Origin: Bacteroidetes bacterium UBA1860 | GTDB taxonomy: Bacteria > Bacteroidota > Rhodothermia > Balneolales > Balneolaceae | DNA: 24,473 bases | Assembly: GCA_002338335.1 (NCBI GenBank) | Contig: DDIC01000007.1 | Location: forward strand, 1-24,473 | Reading direction: 5' to 3' | Made by a program: the position numbers and the translations under genes | In this document: one piece after another, positions 7,625-16,280 of the stretch | How positions within the stretch are numbered: the stretch's first letter is position 1 | Layout of the letters: each line of letters starts with the position of its first letter | Notes under the pieces: generated by a model | The model's database searches: none | Told to the model about the DNA's origin: nothing | Seen by the model: only the letters and a program-made list of their open reading frames with translations

Positions 7625-8557
7625 ATGAAGCTTTCAAATGAATTTAAAATTGGGTTGATTGTTGTCCTTGCCGCATTTGTGACATGGATTGGGTTCCGAT
7701 TGATGCAAGACAACCCCATCCTTAGTTTAGATACTGAGGTTAAGGTGGTGTATGACCGCGTGGACGGAATCAATGCAGGGAGTTTGGTCTATTTACGCGG
7801 GGTGAAGATTGGGTCTGTCAAAAGTGTCGCGCTCACCGAGACCGATTCTATTCATGTGACCCTTTCCCTCGATAATGGTCGACAAATTCCAAGGGGGTCA
7901 ATCGGTGTGATTACAGCGACAAGTTTGGTGGATAGCAAGGGGATTCACATTCGAGCGGGTACATCCACTGAAATGGTCCCTTCAGGTGGGCGTATTGAGG
8001 GGATTTATGCGATTTCGGTGCTTGAATCGATTTCCGCGGAAGACACTCAATCGTTAACCCAAGGAGCTTCAGGTGCATTTGAGGGGATTCAAGGAGCGTC
8101 AGAAGGGTTTGCGGGCTTGTTTAATGACACCACCCAAGCCTCGTTTCAGGCGAGCATGCAGAATGTGGAGAGATCTACGGAAGAACTTGCCTCGATTCTT
8201 GAAGGAAAGAAGTCAGATGTGGATGCAACCATCGAGTCAGCTCGATCGTTAATGGCTCAGCTAGACACGTTGGCAACGGATAATCGGGCCCAAGTGGAAA
8301 CTACAATGATTCAACTGGAGGCGACGTTACAAGAGCTCGAAACCACGTCCCAAGAACTTAATGAAGCTATTGTGACGCTCAATTCGATTCTGACAAAAAT
8401 GGATGAAGGAGAGGGTTCTTTAGGATTGCTACTCAATGATCCCTCGCTTTATCAAGAAATGGATAGCCTTTCTGCCGAGCTCAAAACCCTCACACGTGGG
8501 ATCAATGACGATCCGAAGCGCTATTTACGCCACTTAAGACTGTTTCGATTGTTCTAG
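7625..8557 (+). CDS. mlaD: MlaD-like MCE-domain lipid transport protein
   Basis: 310 residues. An N-terminal membrane anchor (~8-26) is followed by one MCE domain (~36-112) containing VKVVYDRVDGINAGSLVYLRG and IPRGSIGVITATSLVDSKG, then a long Gln/Glu/Ser-rich helical region (~140-290) suited to a coiled coil or hexameric tube. MCE proteins form rings that hold lipid in a hydrophobic channel between inner membrane and periplasm. The C-terminal helix is longer than in the ~180-residue E. coli MlaD, as is usual in Bacteroidota and chloroplast-like TGD2 forms. It is separated from mlaF by 33 bases. I chose ATG 7625 (MKLSNEFKIG) over TTG 7619 because ATG is the stronger start and matches family N-termini. 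Confidence 0.9.
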   Translation: MKLSNEFKIGLIVVLAAFVTWIGFRLMQDNPILSLDTEVKVVYDRVDGINAGSLVYLRGVKIGSVKSVALTETDSIHVTLSLDNGRQIPRGSIGVITATSLVDSKGIHIRAGTSTEMVPSGGRIEGIYAISVLESISAEDTQSLTQGASGAFEGIQGASEGFAGLFNDTTQASFQASMQNVERSTEELASILEGKKSDVDATIESARSLMAQLDTLATDNRAQVETTMIQLEATLQELETTSQELNEAIVTLNSILTKMDEGEGSLGLLLNDPSLYQEMDSLSAELKTLTRGINDDPKRYLRHLRLFRLF

Positions 8558-8630
8558 CGGACTTGGTATATTCAATGTTCGCTTCAGTCATCAATGTTTG
8601 AATCGTCGTATTCAACTAAACAAACAGTGT

Positions 8631-8637
8631 AGAGGAA
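8631..8637 (+). promoter_or_regulatory. Shine-Dalgarno-like site before the PpiD-like gene
   Basis: A GAGGA stretch sits about nine bases ahead of the ATG at 8645. It stands out because most starts in this window have no such sequence. It supports 8645 over the in-frame ATG at 8654. Confidence 0.5.
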
Positions 8638-8644
8638 ACGCGCC

Positions 8645-10408
8645 ATGGGCGTAATGGAAAGATTAAGAAATAGTACGGGAGCCATTTTGTGGCTTCTCAT
8701 TATCTCATTTGGATTGTTATGGGTGCTGGCCGATACGCAGGTGTTTGATGCATTAAGTGCTGGGCCACAACAATTGGGAGAAGTAGACGGAGAGTCTATT
8801 ACCTTTGAGCAGTACAATGCCCGTGTTAGTTTTTTGGTGACACAACATAATCAGCGCTACACAAGCGAAGTGACGCCTGAGATTCGTGCAGCCTACGAGC
8901 AGCAAGCGTGGAGCGAAATTGTGACAGGGTTGGTCTTCCAAAACAAGATGGAGGAAGTTGGCATTACCGTGACGGAACAGGAGTTGGTCAACATGATTGT
9001 AGGACCGAATCCGGATGCCTTTATCCGCCAACAGTTTGCCGATGATAATGGTCAAATTGACCGCGCGGCTTTGCAGGCAGCGATTGATGCCCCAGAGAAT
9101 AGCCAGGTATGGATTTCGATTGAGCAACAGCTCAAAGAGAAGCGACGTCAACAAAAAGTGACCAACTTTTTGGCGTCATCCAACCGAACCACGACAGCGG
9201 AAGCTAGACGCCAACTCACTTTGGATCGTTCTACGGCTGATGTGGAGCTATTGCGCATGCCCTATGCGGCGATTTCTGATGCTGAGCCAACGGATCGTGA
9301 AGTCAAGCAGTGGTATGATGCCAATCGCGAGCTGTTTGAGCGGGATGAATCGTTCGAGTTTCGTTATGTTTCCTTCCCTATTTCTTCAACAGCTGAAGAC
9401 ACAACAAGGCTTTTTGATGAAGTTGCATTGCTTGCCGAGGAGTTTGCCACCACAGAGGATGATTCGACGTTCCTCAACAACTTTCAAACCGAAATCCCCT
9501 ACCGAGGCGTATGGGTAGACGAAGATGATCTGCGCGAGGACTTTGAACTCGTGAAAGACCTAGCCATGGGTGAAGTATCTGAAGTGGTTTCGATTCGTGG
9601 TAACCCCTACGTTTTTAAGGTGATTGATCGTCGTGGCGATGAGGTAAAATTTGGCGTGCTGACCTACACGGTGGAGCCAGATCAGCTCACAACAGTGATC
9701 GAAGTGCTTGAGCAAGCAGAAGATTTCCAATTCTTTGCCCTGGATACAGACTTTGATGAAGAAGCTGCGTCTCGTGGCCTTCAAGTTGGATTCTCGGTGG
9801 CGACTCCGAATGCAGCCGTAGTGCCAGGCATTGGGCAATCGATTCAAATCCCTACGATGCTTCAAGGGATGAAAGAAGGAGAATTGAGTGACGTTGTTGA
9901 GTTGGGAGACCAGTTCATTGTGATGCAGCTCGATCGTAAAATTGATGAAGGGTTCTTACCTCTTGAAGAGGTTCGACCACAAGTTGTTTCTCGTGTCCGA
10001 CTGGAGAAGAAAAAAGCATTAGCGGCGCAACGACTTGATGAGGCATACCGAGCAAATGGATTTGAAGGTCTGTCCAACGATGACGTGATTGAGTTTATCG
10101 AGAGTGATAATATCCGTTTCTCTTCTGTGGTCATTGGTGCTTTAGGGCGTGAGCCTGCACTTATTGGGGCCATCTCTGCAACCGAAGAAGGGGCAACCAC
10201 GCCAGTGTTGGAAGGGGAATCTGCGGCCTACATTGCGCGTGTTGTGAGCAAGGATGTAGCGACCTCTGAGAGTTTACCGCTTGACGAAATTGAAGGCTAC
10301 AAAGAGGTGTTGCGCCAAACTCGAGGCAATATCTTTAGCCAAATTCTATCTGACGAACTCCAAAACGAAGCGTCCGTGAAAGATTTCCGAGACGCAGTCC
10401 TACAGTAA
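8645..10408 (+). CDS. PpiD/SurA-N-domain periplasmic folding factor, PPIase domain apparently missing
   Basis: 587 residues. It has a short cytoplasmic start, one membrane anchor (~13-30), then a SurA-N-like helical domain (~44-175: GEVDGESITFEQYNARV and downstream charged helices), as in PpiD chaperones that sit at the Sec exit and help exported proteins fold. Bacteroidota PpiD proteins are usually near 700 residues, with a central PpiC-type prolyl isomerase domain. Here I find no HIL or 'GGdLGw' isomerase motif. The sequence runs from a domain edge (LAMGEVSEVVSIRGNPYVFKVIDRR, ~306-330) straight into the post-isomerase region (VVPGIGQSIQIPTML, then LPLEEVRPQVVSRV). I infer chaperone function without isomerase activity. 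Its stop overlaps the ribD start by one base (TAATG). It lies 87 bases after mlaD. Confidence 0.82.
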   Translation: MGVMERLRNSTGAILWLLIISFGLLWVLADTQVFDALSAGPQQLGEVDGESITFEQYNARVSFLVTQHNQRYTSEVTPEIRAAYEQQAWSEIVTGLVFQNKMEEVGITVTEQELVNMIVGPNPDAFIRQQFADDNGQIDRAALQAAIDAPENSQVWISIEQQLKEKRRQQKVTNFLASSNRTTTAEARRQLTLDRSTADVELLRMPYAAISDAEPTDREVKQWYDANRELFERDESFEFRYVSFPISSTAEDTTRLFDEVALLAEEFATTEDDSTFLNNFQTEIPYRGVWVDEDDLREDFELVKDLAMGEVSEVVSIRGNPYVFKVIDRRGDEVKFGVLTYTVEPDQLTTVIEVLEQAEDFQFFALDTDFDEEAASRGLQVGFSVATPNAAVVPGIGQSIQIPTMLQGMKEGELSDVVELGDQFIVMQLDRKIDEGFLPLEEVRPQVVSRVRLEKKKALAAQRLDEAYRANGFEGLSNDDVIEFIESDNIRFSSVVIGALGREPALIGAISATEEGATTPVLEGESAAYIARVVSKDVATSESLPLDEIEGYKEVLRQTRGNIFSQILSDELQNEASVKDFRDAVLQ

Positions 10409-11580
10409 TGACCACCTCGTCATCCAGTGATCGCTCTGTCGATACTCAATGGATGACGCGTGCTCTAAGACTCGCTGAGCAAGGTCGTGGGTTTGTTTCA
10501 CCAAATCCATTGGTGGGTTGCGTAATTCTAGACCGGGATGGGGAGGTGATTGGGGAGGGAGCCCACCTAAGATTTGGGGATCCCCATGCCGAAGCCAACG
10601 CCCTTGCCTCTGTACAGGATCAGGCGTCGTTGCAAGGAGCCACAGCCTACGTCACACTTGAACCTTGCACCCATCATGGAAAAACACCTCCATGTGCAAC
10701 GGCACTGGCCCAATCAGGCGTTGCCCGCGTGGTGATTGCCCTTCAAGATCCCAATCCTCATGTGTCAGGAGGTGGAGCTGCACGGCTGCAGTCACAAGGG
10801 ATCGAGGTTGAGCTTGGAGTTTGTAGAGTAGAAGCAGAAGAACAAAATCGCGCCTTTCTACACTGGATTGAGACAGGGCTGCCCTATGTTCAACTTAAGT
10901 GGGCTCAAACCTTGGACGGATTCAGTGCAGATCATGAAGGAAACTCCCAATGGATTTCTGGGAAGGAATCGCGTCGATTGGTTCACCAATGGCGCAGTGA
11001 AGTGGACGCAGTGCTTGTGGGATCCGCTACCGTCCTAGCGGATAATCCTCGTTTGACAGTCCGTCATGTAGAGGGGCGTCAACCCCGTCGTGTTATTCTC
11101 GACTCCAAGGGGACACTTCCTCCCACATCTCAGGTTTTTCAAGATGAGTTTAGCGAGAAAACCATCTGGGTAACTGCCAAATCCGCCCAATCCGCCCAAT
11201 CTAGTGCAGCCGCTGTCGATCCCATGTTGGAGCTCTTGACTAGCCACCCTTTTAATGGAACCCGGCTCACGGTAGAGCAAGATGACCAAGGACACTGTTC
11301 CTTGCGCCATGTATTACGCGCCCTTGCGGAGCATGATATCACCTCGGTGATGGTGGAAGCGGGCCCAACCTTGGCGGCTAGCTTCCTTCGTGAAAACCTT
11401 GTGGACCAAATCGATGTGTTTACCGCACCCATCTTGTTTGGTAAAGGAATGAAAGCAGTCGATCTGGCCGTTTGGGGAATGCATCTGGTGGAGGAAGATG
11501 GAGGCAGAGGTCGACTCCCTATCCGTTTTGTCACCACCGAATCGTTTGGGCAGGATATCCTTACAACCTACAGATTCTAA
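10408..11580 (+). CDS. ribD: Riboflavin biosynthesis bifunctional deaminase/reductase RibD
   Basis: 390 residues, close to the usual ~370. The N-terminal zinc deaminase removes the amino group from the pyrimidine made from GTP, and the C-terminal NADPH reductase reduces its ribosyl group. Deaminase residues are visible: His60 and Glu62 in PHAEANAL, and Cys87/Cys96 in LEPCTHHGKTPPCA. The reductase half has LKWAQTLDGFSADHEGNSQWISG, RSEVDAVLVGSATVLADNPRL and a C-terminal MVEAGPTLAASFL. A Ser-Ala-Gln duplication lies at ~258-263, from a perfect 9-base tandem repeat. Translation is probably coupled to the preceding PpiD-like gene (one-base TAATG overlap), and riboflavin synthase follows one base after its stop. 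No FMN riboswitch is visible ahead of it; the leader position is occupied by the upstream gene. Confidence 0.97.
   Translation: MTTSSSSDRSVDTQWMTRALRLAEQGRGFVSPNPLVGCVILDRDGEVIGEGAHLRFGDPHAEANALASVQDQASLQGATAYVTLEPCTHHGKTPPCATALAQSGVARVVIALQDPNPHVSGGGAARLQSQGIEVELGVCRVEAEEQNRAFLHWIETGLPYVQLKWAQTLDGFSADHEGNSQWISGKESRRLVHQWRSEVDAVLVGSATVLADNPRLTVRHVEGRQPRRVILDSKGTLPPTSQVFQDEFSEKTIWVTAKSAQSAQSSAAAVDPMLELLTSHPFNGTRLTVEQDDQGHCSLRHVLRALAEHDITSVMVEAGPTLAASFLRENLVDQIDVFTAPILFGKGMKAVDLAVWGMHLVEEDGGRGRLPIRFVTTESFGQDILTTYRF
11182..11199 (+). repeat. Two-copy 9-base tandem repeat inside ribD
   Basis: The unit TCCGCCCAA occurs twice in a row and encodes Ser-Ala-Gln twice in a variable loop of the reductase domain. 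It keeps frame and looks like a recent slippage duplication without functional meaning. Confidence 0.7.
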
Positions 11581-11581
11581 T

Positions 11582-12172
11582 ATGTTTACAGGCATTATTA
11601 AAGCATTGGGTACCCTTGAGGATATTCGTGAGTCGAATGGCGTTACCACGTTTCGCATTGCCACCGATTGGGCACCCGACTTGGAGATTGACGAATCCAT
11701 TGCTGTGCAAGGGGTATGCTTAACAGTTGTCTCTCACAACGACATGGCCTTTGACGTCAATGTGGTGGGAGAGACACTCTCCAAAACGACTCTTGGAGAG
11801 TGGAAAAAGGGACAAAAACTCAATTTGGAGCGTTCATTAAAGCTCGACCAAGGTCTTAGTGGCCATTTTGTCCAGGGTCATGTAGATGGTGTAGGCACAG
11901 TTTCTGCCATCGAGATTGAGCAGGACAACCGCCATGTATGGTTCGAGGTGTCAGAGGAGATGGCCGATTATGTCGTCCCGAGAGGCAGCATTACCGTTGA
12001 CGGTGTAAGCTTAACACTTGCTCGAGTGGAGGGGCCCCGATTTATGATCACCATAATCCCTTACACATGGGATCACACCTGCTTTGCAACACTCAAAGAG
12101 GGAGACAAGGTGAATATCGAGTTTGATATCATCACCAAGACGGTCGTTCATGTTCAGAAGCGCCTTCCATAA
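11582..12172 (+). CDS. ribE: Riboflavin synthase (alpha subunit)
   Basis: 196 residues. It dismutates two 6,7-dimethyl-8-ribityllumazine molecules to riboflavin. The start MFTGII is the invariant family N-terminus, which fixes the start at 11582. Two lumazine-binding repeats are seen: repeat 1 (~1-95, SIAVQGVCLTVV, VVGETLSKTTLG) and repeat 2 (~97-190, LSGHFVQGHVDGVG, SITVDGVSLTLA, then TIIPYTWDHTCF). It follows ribD by one base and probably shares its message. Lumazine synthase (ribH) and ribBA are not in the window. Its last 19 bases overlap the 3' end of lptD on the other strand. The gene symbol follows the Gram-negative usage (ribE, also called ribC). Confidence 0.97.
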   Translation: MFTGIIKALGTLEDIRESNGVTTFRIATDWAPDLEIDESIAVQGVCLTVVSHNDMAFDVNVVGETLSKTTLGEWKKGQKLNLERSLKLDQGLSGHFVQGHVDGVGTVSAIEIEQDNRHVWFEVSEEMADYVVPRGSITVDGVSLTLARVEGPRFMITIIPYTWDHTCFATLKEGDKVNIEFDIITKTVVHVQKRLP

Positions 12173-14862
12173 GGAGATGAACTCCGCTCTAGATTGTTGA
12201 GAACGGGGAGCTTTTGGAAGAGATTCTGCAGCTGTCCAGCATCCACATTAAGTCGGAAAAAGTAATAGGTGAAGTCACCAAACGGGTTGAATTGCATCGA
12301 AAGATTCCAGCATTCCATCCGCCTATTGAGTGAAAATTGAGAGGGAGTGAGTTCTTTGCGGATAAAGTCATACCCAAGTTGTGTTGACACATTCCAACGA
12401 TCAGACAATTGGAATTGAATGCTTCGAGCATTCAAAATGGCTGTTTTGCGAGCAGGTGCATTATTTTGCCAAATCCACGAGTAACTGAAGCTCAAATTGA
12501 CCGACCAGGGCGCATTGAGGGGATACGGAGTAATAGGCTCCAAAATGGGCTCATAGGGGTTGAAATAGCTCAAGTCTGAGGGATTGTAGGGTAAGTAGGG
12601 GGCGGATTCGACCGTAGCGCCTCTTGAACCTCCTCGAATACGCGTACTGGCACTCAGTCGAAATCGTGTGGGTTGCAAGAGCTTGCCGGTGGAGCGATAG
12701 ACCCATTCATTGGTGGGTTGGCCCAGCTCATTCACACTATAAAACCGATAGCTTGCCGACGCTTGCAAGCTAATGTTGGGTACGGCACGGCTCGTCAAAC
12801 GGACTGACAGAGGGGACAAACGCAAGGAATCAAGGGCCAAATTATAGGATCCTGTCAGAGAGAGCTGATCAATCAATCGAAGGACGTTTGTTTTCTCCTC
12901 ACCCGTGGAATCCCGCTTTACCTGTTTTGTTTCGAAGGTGTTTTGAATGTTATAGGCGAGGGACCATTGTTTCCCACTCGCGTAGACTGGGTAAATGCTG
13001 TTTTCAAAGATAGAATAGGTTTGAGGCCCATTGGGTGTCTCGATAGTTCGGGTCATCCCCCACGACTCGTCTTGGAAATCGGGACTAATCGACATCGCGA
13101 TCGAGGGCTTGAATGTATGGCGAAACCCTTCTAGAGAGCCAATCTTCCAATCAGCCAATCCGTACAGCGTGGTGTTAAGCGAAAGACTTGCACTACCTTG
13201 GTGACCCGCAGCAAATCCAGGAACCTCGGTGGTTTCGAGGGAGCCAGTTTCGGGGTTGTAGGACTTCCGGACGGTCATGGGCACCCACACCTCCGTAAGA
13301 TTGACGGACCCATTAAGCTGAAGAAATTGACTTGGCAAAAGCTGCCCTAGAGATAATGAGACATTTTGTCGCAGCCCTACTTGCCATGGGGTGGTTTCCT
13401 CGCCTGTATTCTCTCGATAGGTTGCGGGGTCAAAAACAGCCTGAGTCCATGAGTCTGGCGAGGATAATGAGTCGAGTGGTTGGTAACTAAATCGGCTGTT
13501 GAAGGTGTTGGAGTAGGTTACGATGAACCGATCTCTCCATGTAGATTCTTGACCACCTGTTGCTCGTCCATCCTGCCCTCCCTCAGGTGCAAAAGGAGCA
13601 AAAGACCGAAGCGAAAAGGATGCACTAGGCCCTGTGAGACTGGTCGCATTATCCTGGAATCGCTGCGAAATCGCGAGGTTGGTGTTGAAATTAAACCGAT
13701 TATCCGGGTCACGAAATTGATATGCAAGCCTTGAATTGGAGTTGGTCGAAGCTCTCTCGTCAATATTGTAGGAATTACGCTGAAAATAATTGGAACTTGC
13801 GAAGTTAATCGCTGCATTGACACTAGAATAGGGAGAAATCGTCTGTCGATGCGTGAGCGAAATCCGCCTACTGACATTCTCGGCGAATCCTGGGTCAGTT
13901 GGCTCCATTCCTTGTTCCCTCGAGTACCCTAGGGTGAGATTACTGCTAAACTTGTCGGTGACGGTGGCTTGAGCTTGACCTTGTAAAAAATAGGTGCCTG
14001 ATGTGTAGACGTCTCCAGATAATTGACCCGTGAGGTACTCATTAAACACCTGAAACCACCCTACTTGTTGGAGCCCTAATCCACGTCGCGATGAGTTTTG
14101 AACCACAAAGGTGGGCTGCAATAACCCGGAACGTCGCGATTCTGGACCCGCAGGAATGTAGCCAAACGGGATGGGCAATGGGTAGGGGATATCCAAGACA
14201 AAGAGCCGAGCATTCGTAAAGAAGATCTCTTCCTGGTCAACTACTTTGAGTCGGTTTGCACGGATATAGTAGGTCATGTGATTGGGAGGACAAGTTGAGT
14301 ATCGGCCATCCTCAATAAAAATAACACTCTCACTAATGTTTTTAATGGCCTCCCCTTGCAAGGTTCCTTGCTGAACTTGGATCTCGGCAGCTTCAAACTT
14401 GCCCTTGCCTGATTCCACATTAAACAAAATACGGCGACTCTGAAGCTCTTGTTGATCATTGGGGCGGCGCAGCAACGGAATTGCTTCGACCGTGGAATCC
14501 GCTCCGGGCGTGGCTTCTAACTCATCTTTGTGGAGGTAAAGGGAGACTTGGCCTGCAGTGAGCAATCCTTTCTCATGATTTGCATTGGCTTGGCCAAATA
14601 ATGTGCCGATGCGTGTGGAATCGCTAAGCGTCAAAATCAAGGAATCACGCGCATCGAAGCTCAAGATCGGTTTTATCCCCTCAATGGTACTTCGTTGCTG
14701 CCCTAGTTGCGGGTTGGGTGGATTTGCTTGGCCATACATTCCTGGCATGATGCTTTGTGGCGGATTTTTTCCTTGCTGAGCGCTTACGTGGTCAGGAAGT
14801 ACGCAAATACACAACCCTGCCCATACGGCAACACACCCCAAAAGGCGTCTGCTCAATCGCAT
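12154..14862 (-). CDS. lptD: LptD-like LPS-assembly outer-membrane protein
   Basis: 902 residues. It begins with a signal peptide (MRLSRRLLGCVAVWAGLCIC..., cleaved near VSAQQ). A periplasmic OstA/LptA-like beta-jellyroll region follows (~60-250), with the conserved turn DGRYSTCPPNHMTYYIRANRL split across ~187-210 and an adjoining stretch (VLDIPYPLPIPFGYIP) typical of Bacteroidota LptD. From about 250 to the end the alternating pattern and many aromatic residues fit a large 26-strand-type beta barrel. LptD inserts lipopolysaccharide into the outer leaflet, so the cell is expected to have an LPS-bearing outer membrane. Its start overlaps the end of the ROK kinase gene by 10 bases, so it is likely translated from the ftsB-like/ROK/lptD message. 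The 3' end overlaps riboflavin synthase convergently by 19 bases. Confidence 0.88.
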   Translation of the reverse strand: MRLSRRLLGCVAVWAGLCICVLPDHVSAQQGKNPPQSIMPGMYGQANPPNPQLGQQRSTIEGIKPILSFDARDSLILTLSDSTRIGTLFGQANANHEKGLLTAGQVSLYLHKDELEATPGADSTVEAIPLLRRPNDQQELQSRRILFNVESGKGKFEAAEIQVQQGTLQGEAIKNISESVIFIEDGRYSTCPPNHMTYYIRANRLKVVDQEEIFFTNARLFVLDIPYPLPIPFGYIPAGPESRRSGLLQPTFVVQNSSRRGLGLQQVGWFQVFNEYLTGQLSGDVYTSGTYFLQGQAQATVTDKFSSNLTLGYSREQGMEPTDPGFAENVSRRISLTHRQTISPYSSVNAAINFASSNYFQRNSYNIDERASTNSNSRLAYQFRDPDNRFNFNTNLAISQRFQDNATSLTGPSASFSLRSFAPFAPEGGQDGRATGGQESTWRDRFIVTYSNTFNSRFSYQPLDSLSSPDSWTQAVFDPATYRENTGEETTPWQVGLRQNVSLSLGQLLPSQFLQLNGSVNLTEVWVPMTVRKSYNPETGSLETTEVPGFAAGHQGSASLSLNTTLYGLADWKIGSLEGFRHTFKPSIAMSISPDFQDESWGMTRTIETPNGPQTYSIFENSIYPVYASGKQWSLAYNIQNTFETKQVKRDSTGEEKTNVLRLIDQLSLTGSYNLALDSLRLSPLSVRLTSRAVPNISLQASASYRFYSVNELGQPTNEWVYRSTGKLLQPTRFRLSASTRIRGGSRGATVESAPYLPYNPSDLSYFNPYEPILEPITPYPLNAPWSVNLSFSYSWIWQNNAPARKTAILNARSIQFQLSDRWNVSTQLGYDFIRKELTPSQFSLNRRMECWNLSMQFNPFGDFTYYFFRLNVDAGQLQNLFQKLPVLNNLERSSSPYGRRF

Positions 14863-15803
14863 GACTCCATAGCTAAGCTAGCTGCTCCAAGCATGGCGGC
14901 CTCGTTGCTTAACGGTTCATACAAGATCTCAAAGCCATCTCTAAAGGGAGGCATGAGGTATTTTCGGGCTGTGTCGCGCGCTGGATCTAACAAATAATCC
15001 CCTGCTCGAGCCACACCACCACTCACGATAATCGTACGGATATCCAACACATGAATATAGTTCACGATAGCGTAGCCTAATTTCTCACCCGATTGTTTCA
15101 GAATATCAATCGCCAGGACATTCCCCCGAACTGCTTCCTCGTAAAGTGCCAACGGATCCAGTCCTTCAAAATCATTTGGAGCGTATTTTTGAAGAGGATT
15201 TTCGGGATGTTGGCGAATCAAATCGGCTGCAAATCGACTCAAAAAACGTTGCCCTAGGTAGGCCTCGATTCCGCCCCGGGTATTGCTATTGGATAGAGGC
15301 CCATGATAATTAATGATGATATGACCCAACTCCGCCGCCGATCCATGAGGCCCAACATAAAGATGTCGATCCATGATAATGCCACCGCCAACACCCGTGC
15401 CGAGTGTGATCATAATGAAGTCATCGTAGCCTAACCCGACTCCAAATCTTGCACACCCTAGCGCGGCTAAGTTTGCGTCATTACCCATAAAGCAGGGAAG
15501 ATGTACGCGTTCTTCCAGAAGTGCTGGGACAGGCTCTTCTTTCCACCCAGGAAAGTTGGGTGGGTAACTTACCACATCCCCCGCTCGGTTCACCATTCCG
15601 GGAACCCCGATGCCTACAGCTTGCACGTCGAGGTCTGTTTTTTGGGATAATTCATGGACCAAGGTTGCGACACGATCAAGTACGTGATCTCTTCCTTGGT
15701 CTGCTTCAGTTGGGATGCTGAGCTGCTCAAGGATTCCTTCGCCTTGTTTGACAAGGGCGCCTTTGATATTGGTCCCACCTAAATCAATGCCAATTGCAAT
15801 CAT
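14853..15803 (-). CDS. ROK-family sugar kinase (glucokinase-like), zinc motif lost
   Basis: 316 residues of the ROK family (repressor, ORF, kinase), without a DNA-binding domain, so a kinase rather than a repressor. The ATP phosphate loop is at the N-terminus (IGIDLGGTNIKGALV), the catalytic Asp is ~109 in MGNDANLAALG, and LGTGVGGGII (~134-143) is the second phosphate motif. The sugar-binding AELGHIII (His ~161) is intact. The classic CxCGxxGCxE zinc site is replaced by SNSNTRGGIE (~171-180), with all three cysteines gone. Glucose is the most likely substrate by similarity but this is not proven. It starts seven bases after the ftsB-like stop, with a GAGG site overlapping that stop, and overlaps lptD by 10 bases. 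Confidence 0.9.
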   Translation of the reverse strand: MIAIGIDLGGTNIKGALVKQGEGILEQLSIPTEADQGRDHVLDRVATLVHELSQKTDLDVQAVGIGVPGMVNRAGDVVSYPPNFPGWKEEPVPALLEERVHLPCFMGNDANLAALGCARFGVGLGYDDFIMITLGTGVGGGIIMDRHLYVGPHGSAAELGHIIINYHGPLSNSNTRGGIEAYLGQRFLSRFAADLIRQHPENPLQKYAPNDFEGLDPLALYEEAVRGNVLAIDILKQSGEKLGYAIVNYIHVLDIRTIIVSGGVARAGDYLLDPARDTARKYLMPPFRDGFEILYEPLSNEAAMLGAASLAMESCD

Positions 15804-15810
15804 ATGGGCC

Positions 15811-16164
15811 TCATGGGTTACGGGTCTCTACATTAGGACTGTTTTGCGATGATGGGGGTGTCTCCTCTGTGCGATAAATCACCTCGCCAGGCTTTTTCAT
15901 CCCATATTCTTCTCTAGCAATCCTTTCTAGCAGGTCTGGATCTGATTCTAGCCGTTCAATTTGTTCTTCTAACGCTTCTAACTGTACTGATAAACGTTCA
16001 ATATCCTCTTCAAGTACCTTGCGCTCTTGAGCATATTGTAGTCGCGACCAAACGCTGTAGGTGTCAAAAAAAAGGAACCAAAGGAGTGCTCCCGCAAGCA
16101 GTACCCAGAGTAACCGTTTTAGATTCCAACGAAGAGGATTCACAACAGAGGAGATGTCCGCCAT
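15811..16164 (-). CDS. FtsB/DivIC-like septum formation initiator
   Basis: 117 residues. It is a small bitopic membrane protein of the cell division machinery: a short basic N-terminus, one membrane helix (~18-34, LLWVLLAGALLWFLFF), a coiled coil (~43-75, with heptads such as LEEDIERLSVQLEALEEQIERL), then LERIAREEYGMKKPGEVIYR, the typical FtsB/DivIC tail motif. In E. coli FtsB joins FtsL and FtsQ to activate septal peptidoglycan synthesis. The frame is open upstream to 16311, but that extension crosses the leader and enters the tRNA-Lys gene, so ATG 16164 (MADISS) is chosen. The sugar kinase gene follows seven bases downstream. Confidence 0.88.
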   Translation of the reverse strand: MADISSVVNPLRWNLKRLLWVLLAGALLWFLFFDTYSVWSRLQYAQERKVLEEDIERLSVQLEALEEQIERLESDPDLLERIAREEYGMKKPGEVIYRTEETPPSSQNSPNVETRNP

Positions 16165-16203
16165 AACTGCATTAACATGAAGTTGATACTTGATGAAAGT
16201 ACG

Positions 16204-16239
16204 ACGGAAAAGGGGCTTAAAAAAAATAACCCCTGCCGT
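16204..16239 (-). terminator. Possible terminator hairpin between tRNA-Lys and the ftsB-like gene
   Basis: AGGGG (16211-16215) pairs with CCCCT (16230-16234) around an A/T-rich loop, and ACGG (16204-16207) pairs with CCGT (16236-16239) outside an internal loop. Read on the minus strand it lies about 40 bases after the tRNA and ends in a short TTTT run. It may end or attenuate the tRNA transcript before the ftsB-like gene. Confidence 0.4.
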
Positions 16240-16280
16240 GTTCAAGCGACAGAGGTTAATCAAGAGAGATTCTTTAAACG

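Noticed and set aside
8558..8644. Possible promoter in the 87-base gap between mlaD and the PpiD-like gene
   Set aside because: A TATATT at 8567 lacks a -35 at suitable distance; co-transcription with mlaEFD remains as likely.
11498..11581. Longer riboflavin synthase start inside ribD
   Set aside because: MFTGII at 11582 is the conserved N-terminus; the upstream residues are a shadow of ribD.
13480..13877. Open frames overlapping lptD on both strands
   Set aside because: They lie fully inside lptD in other frames, show no domain features and lack start signals.
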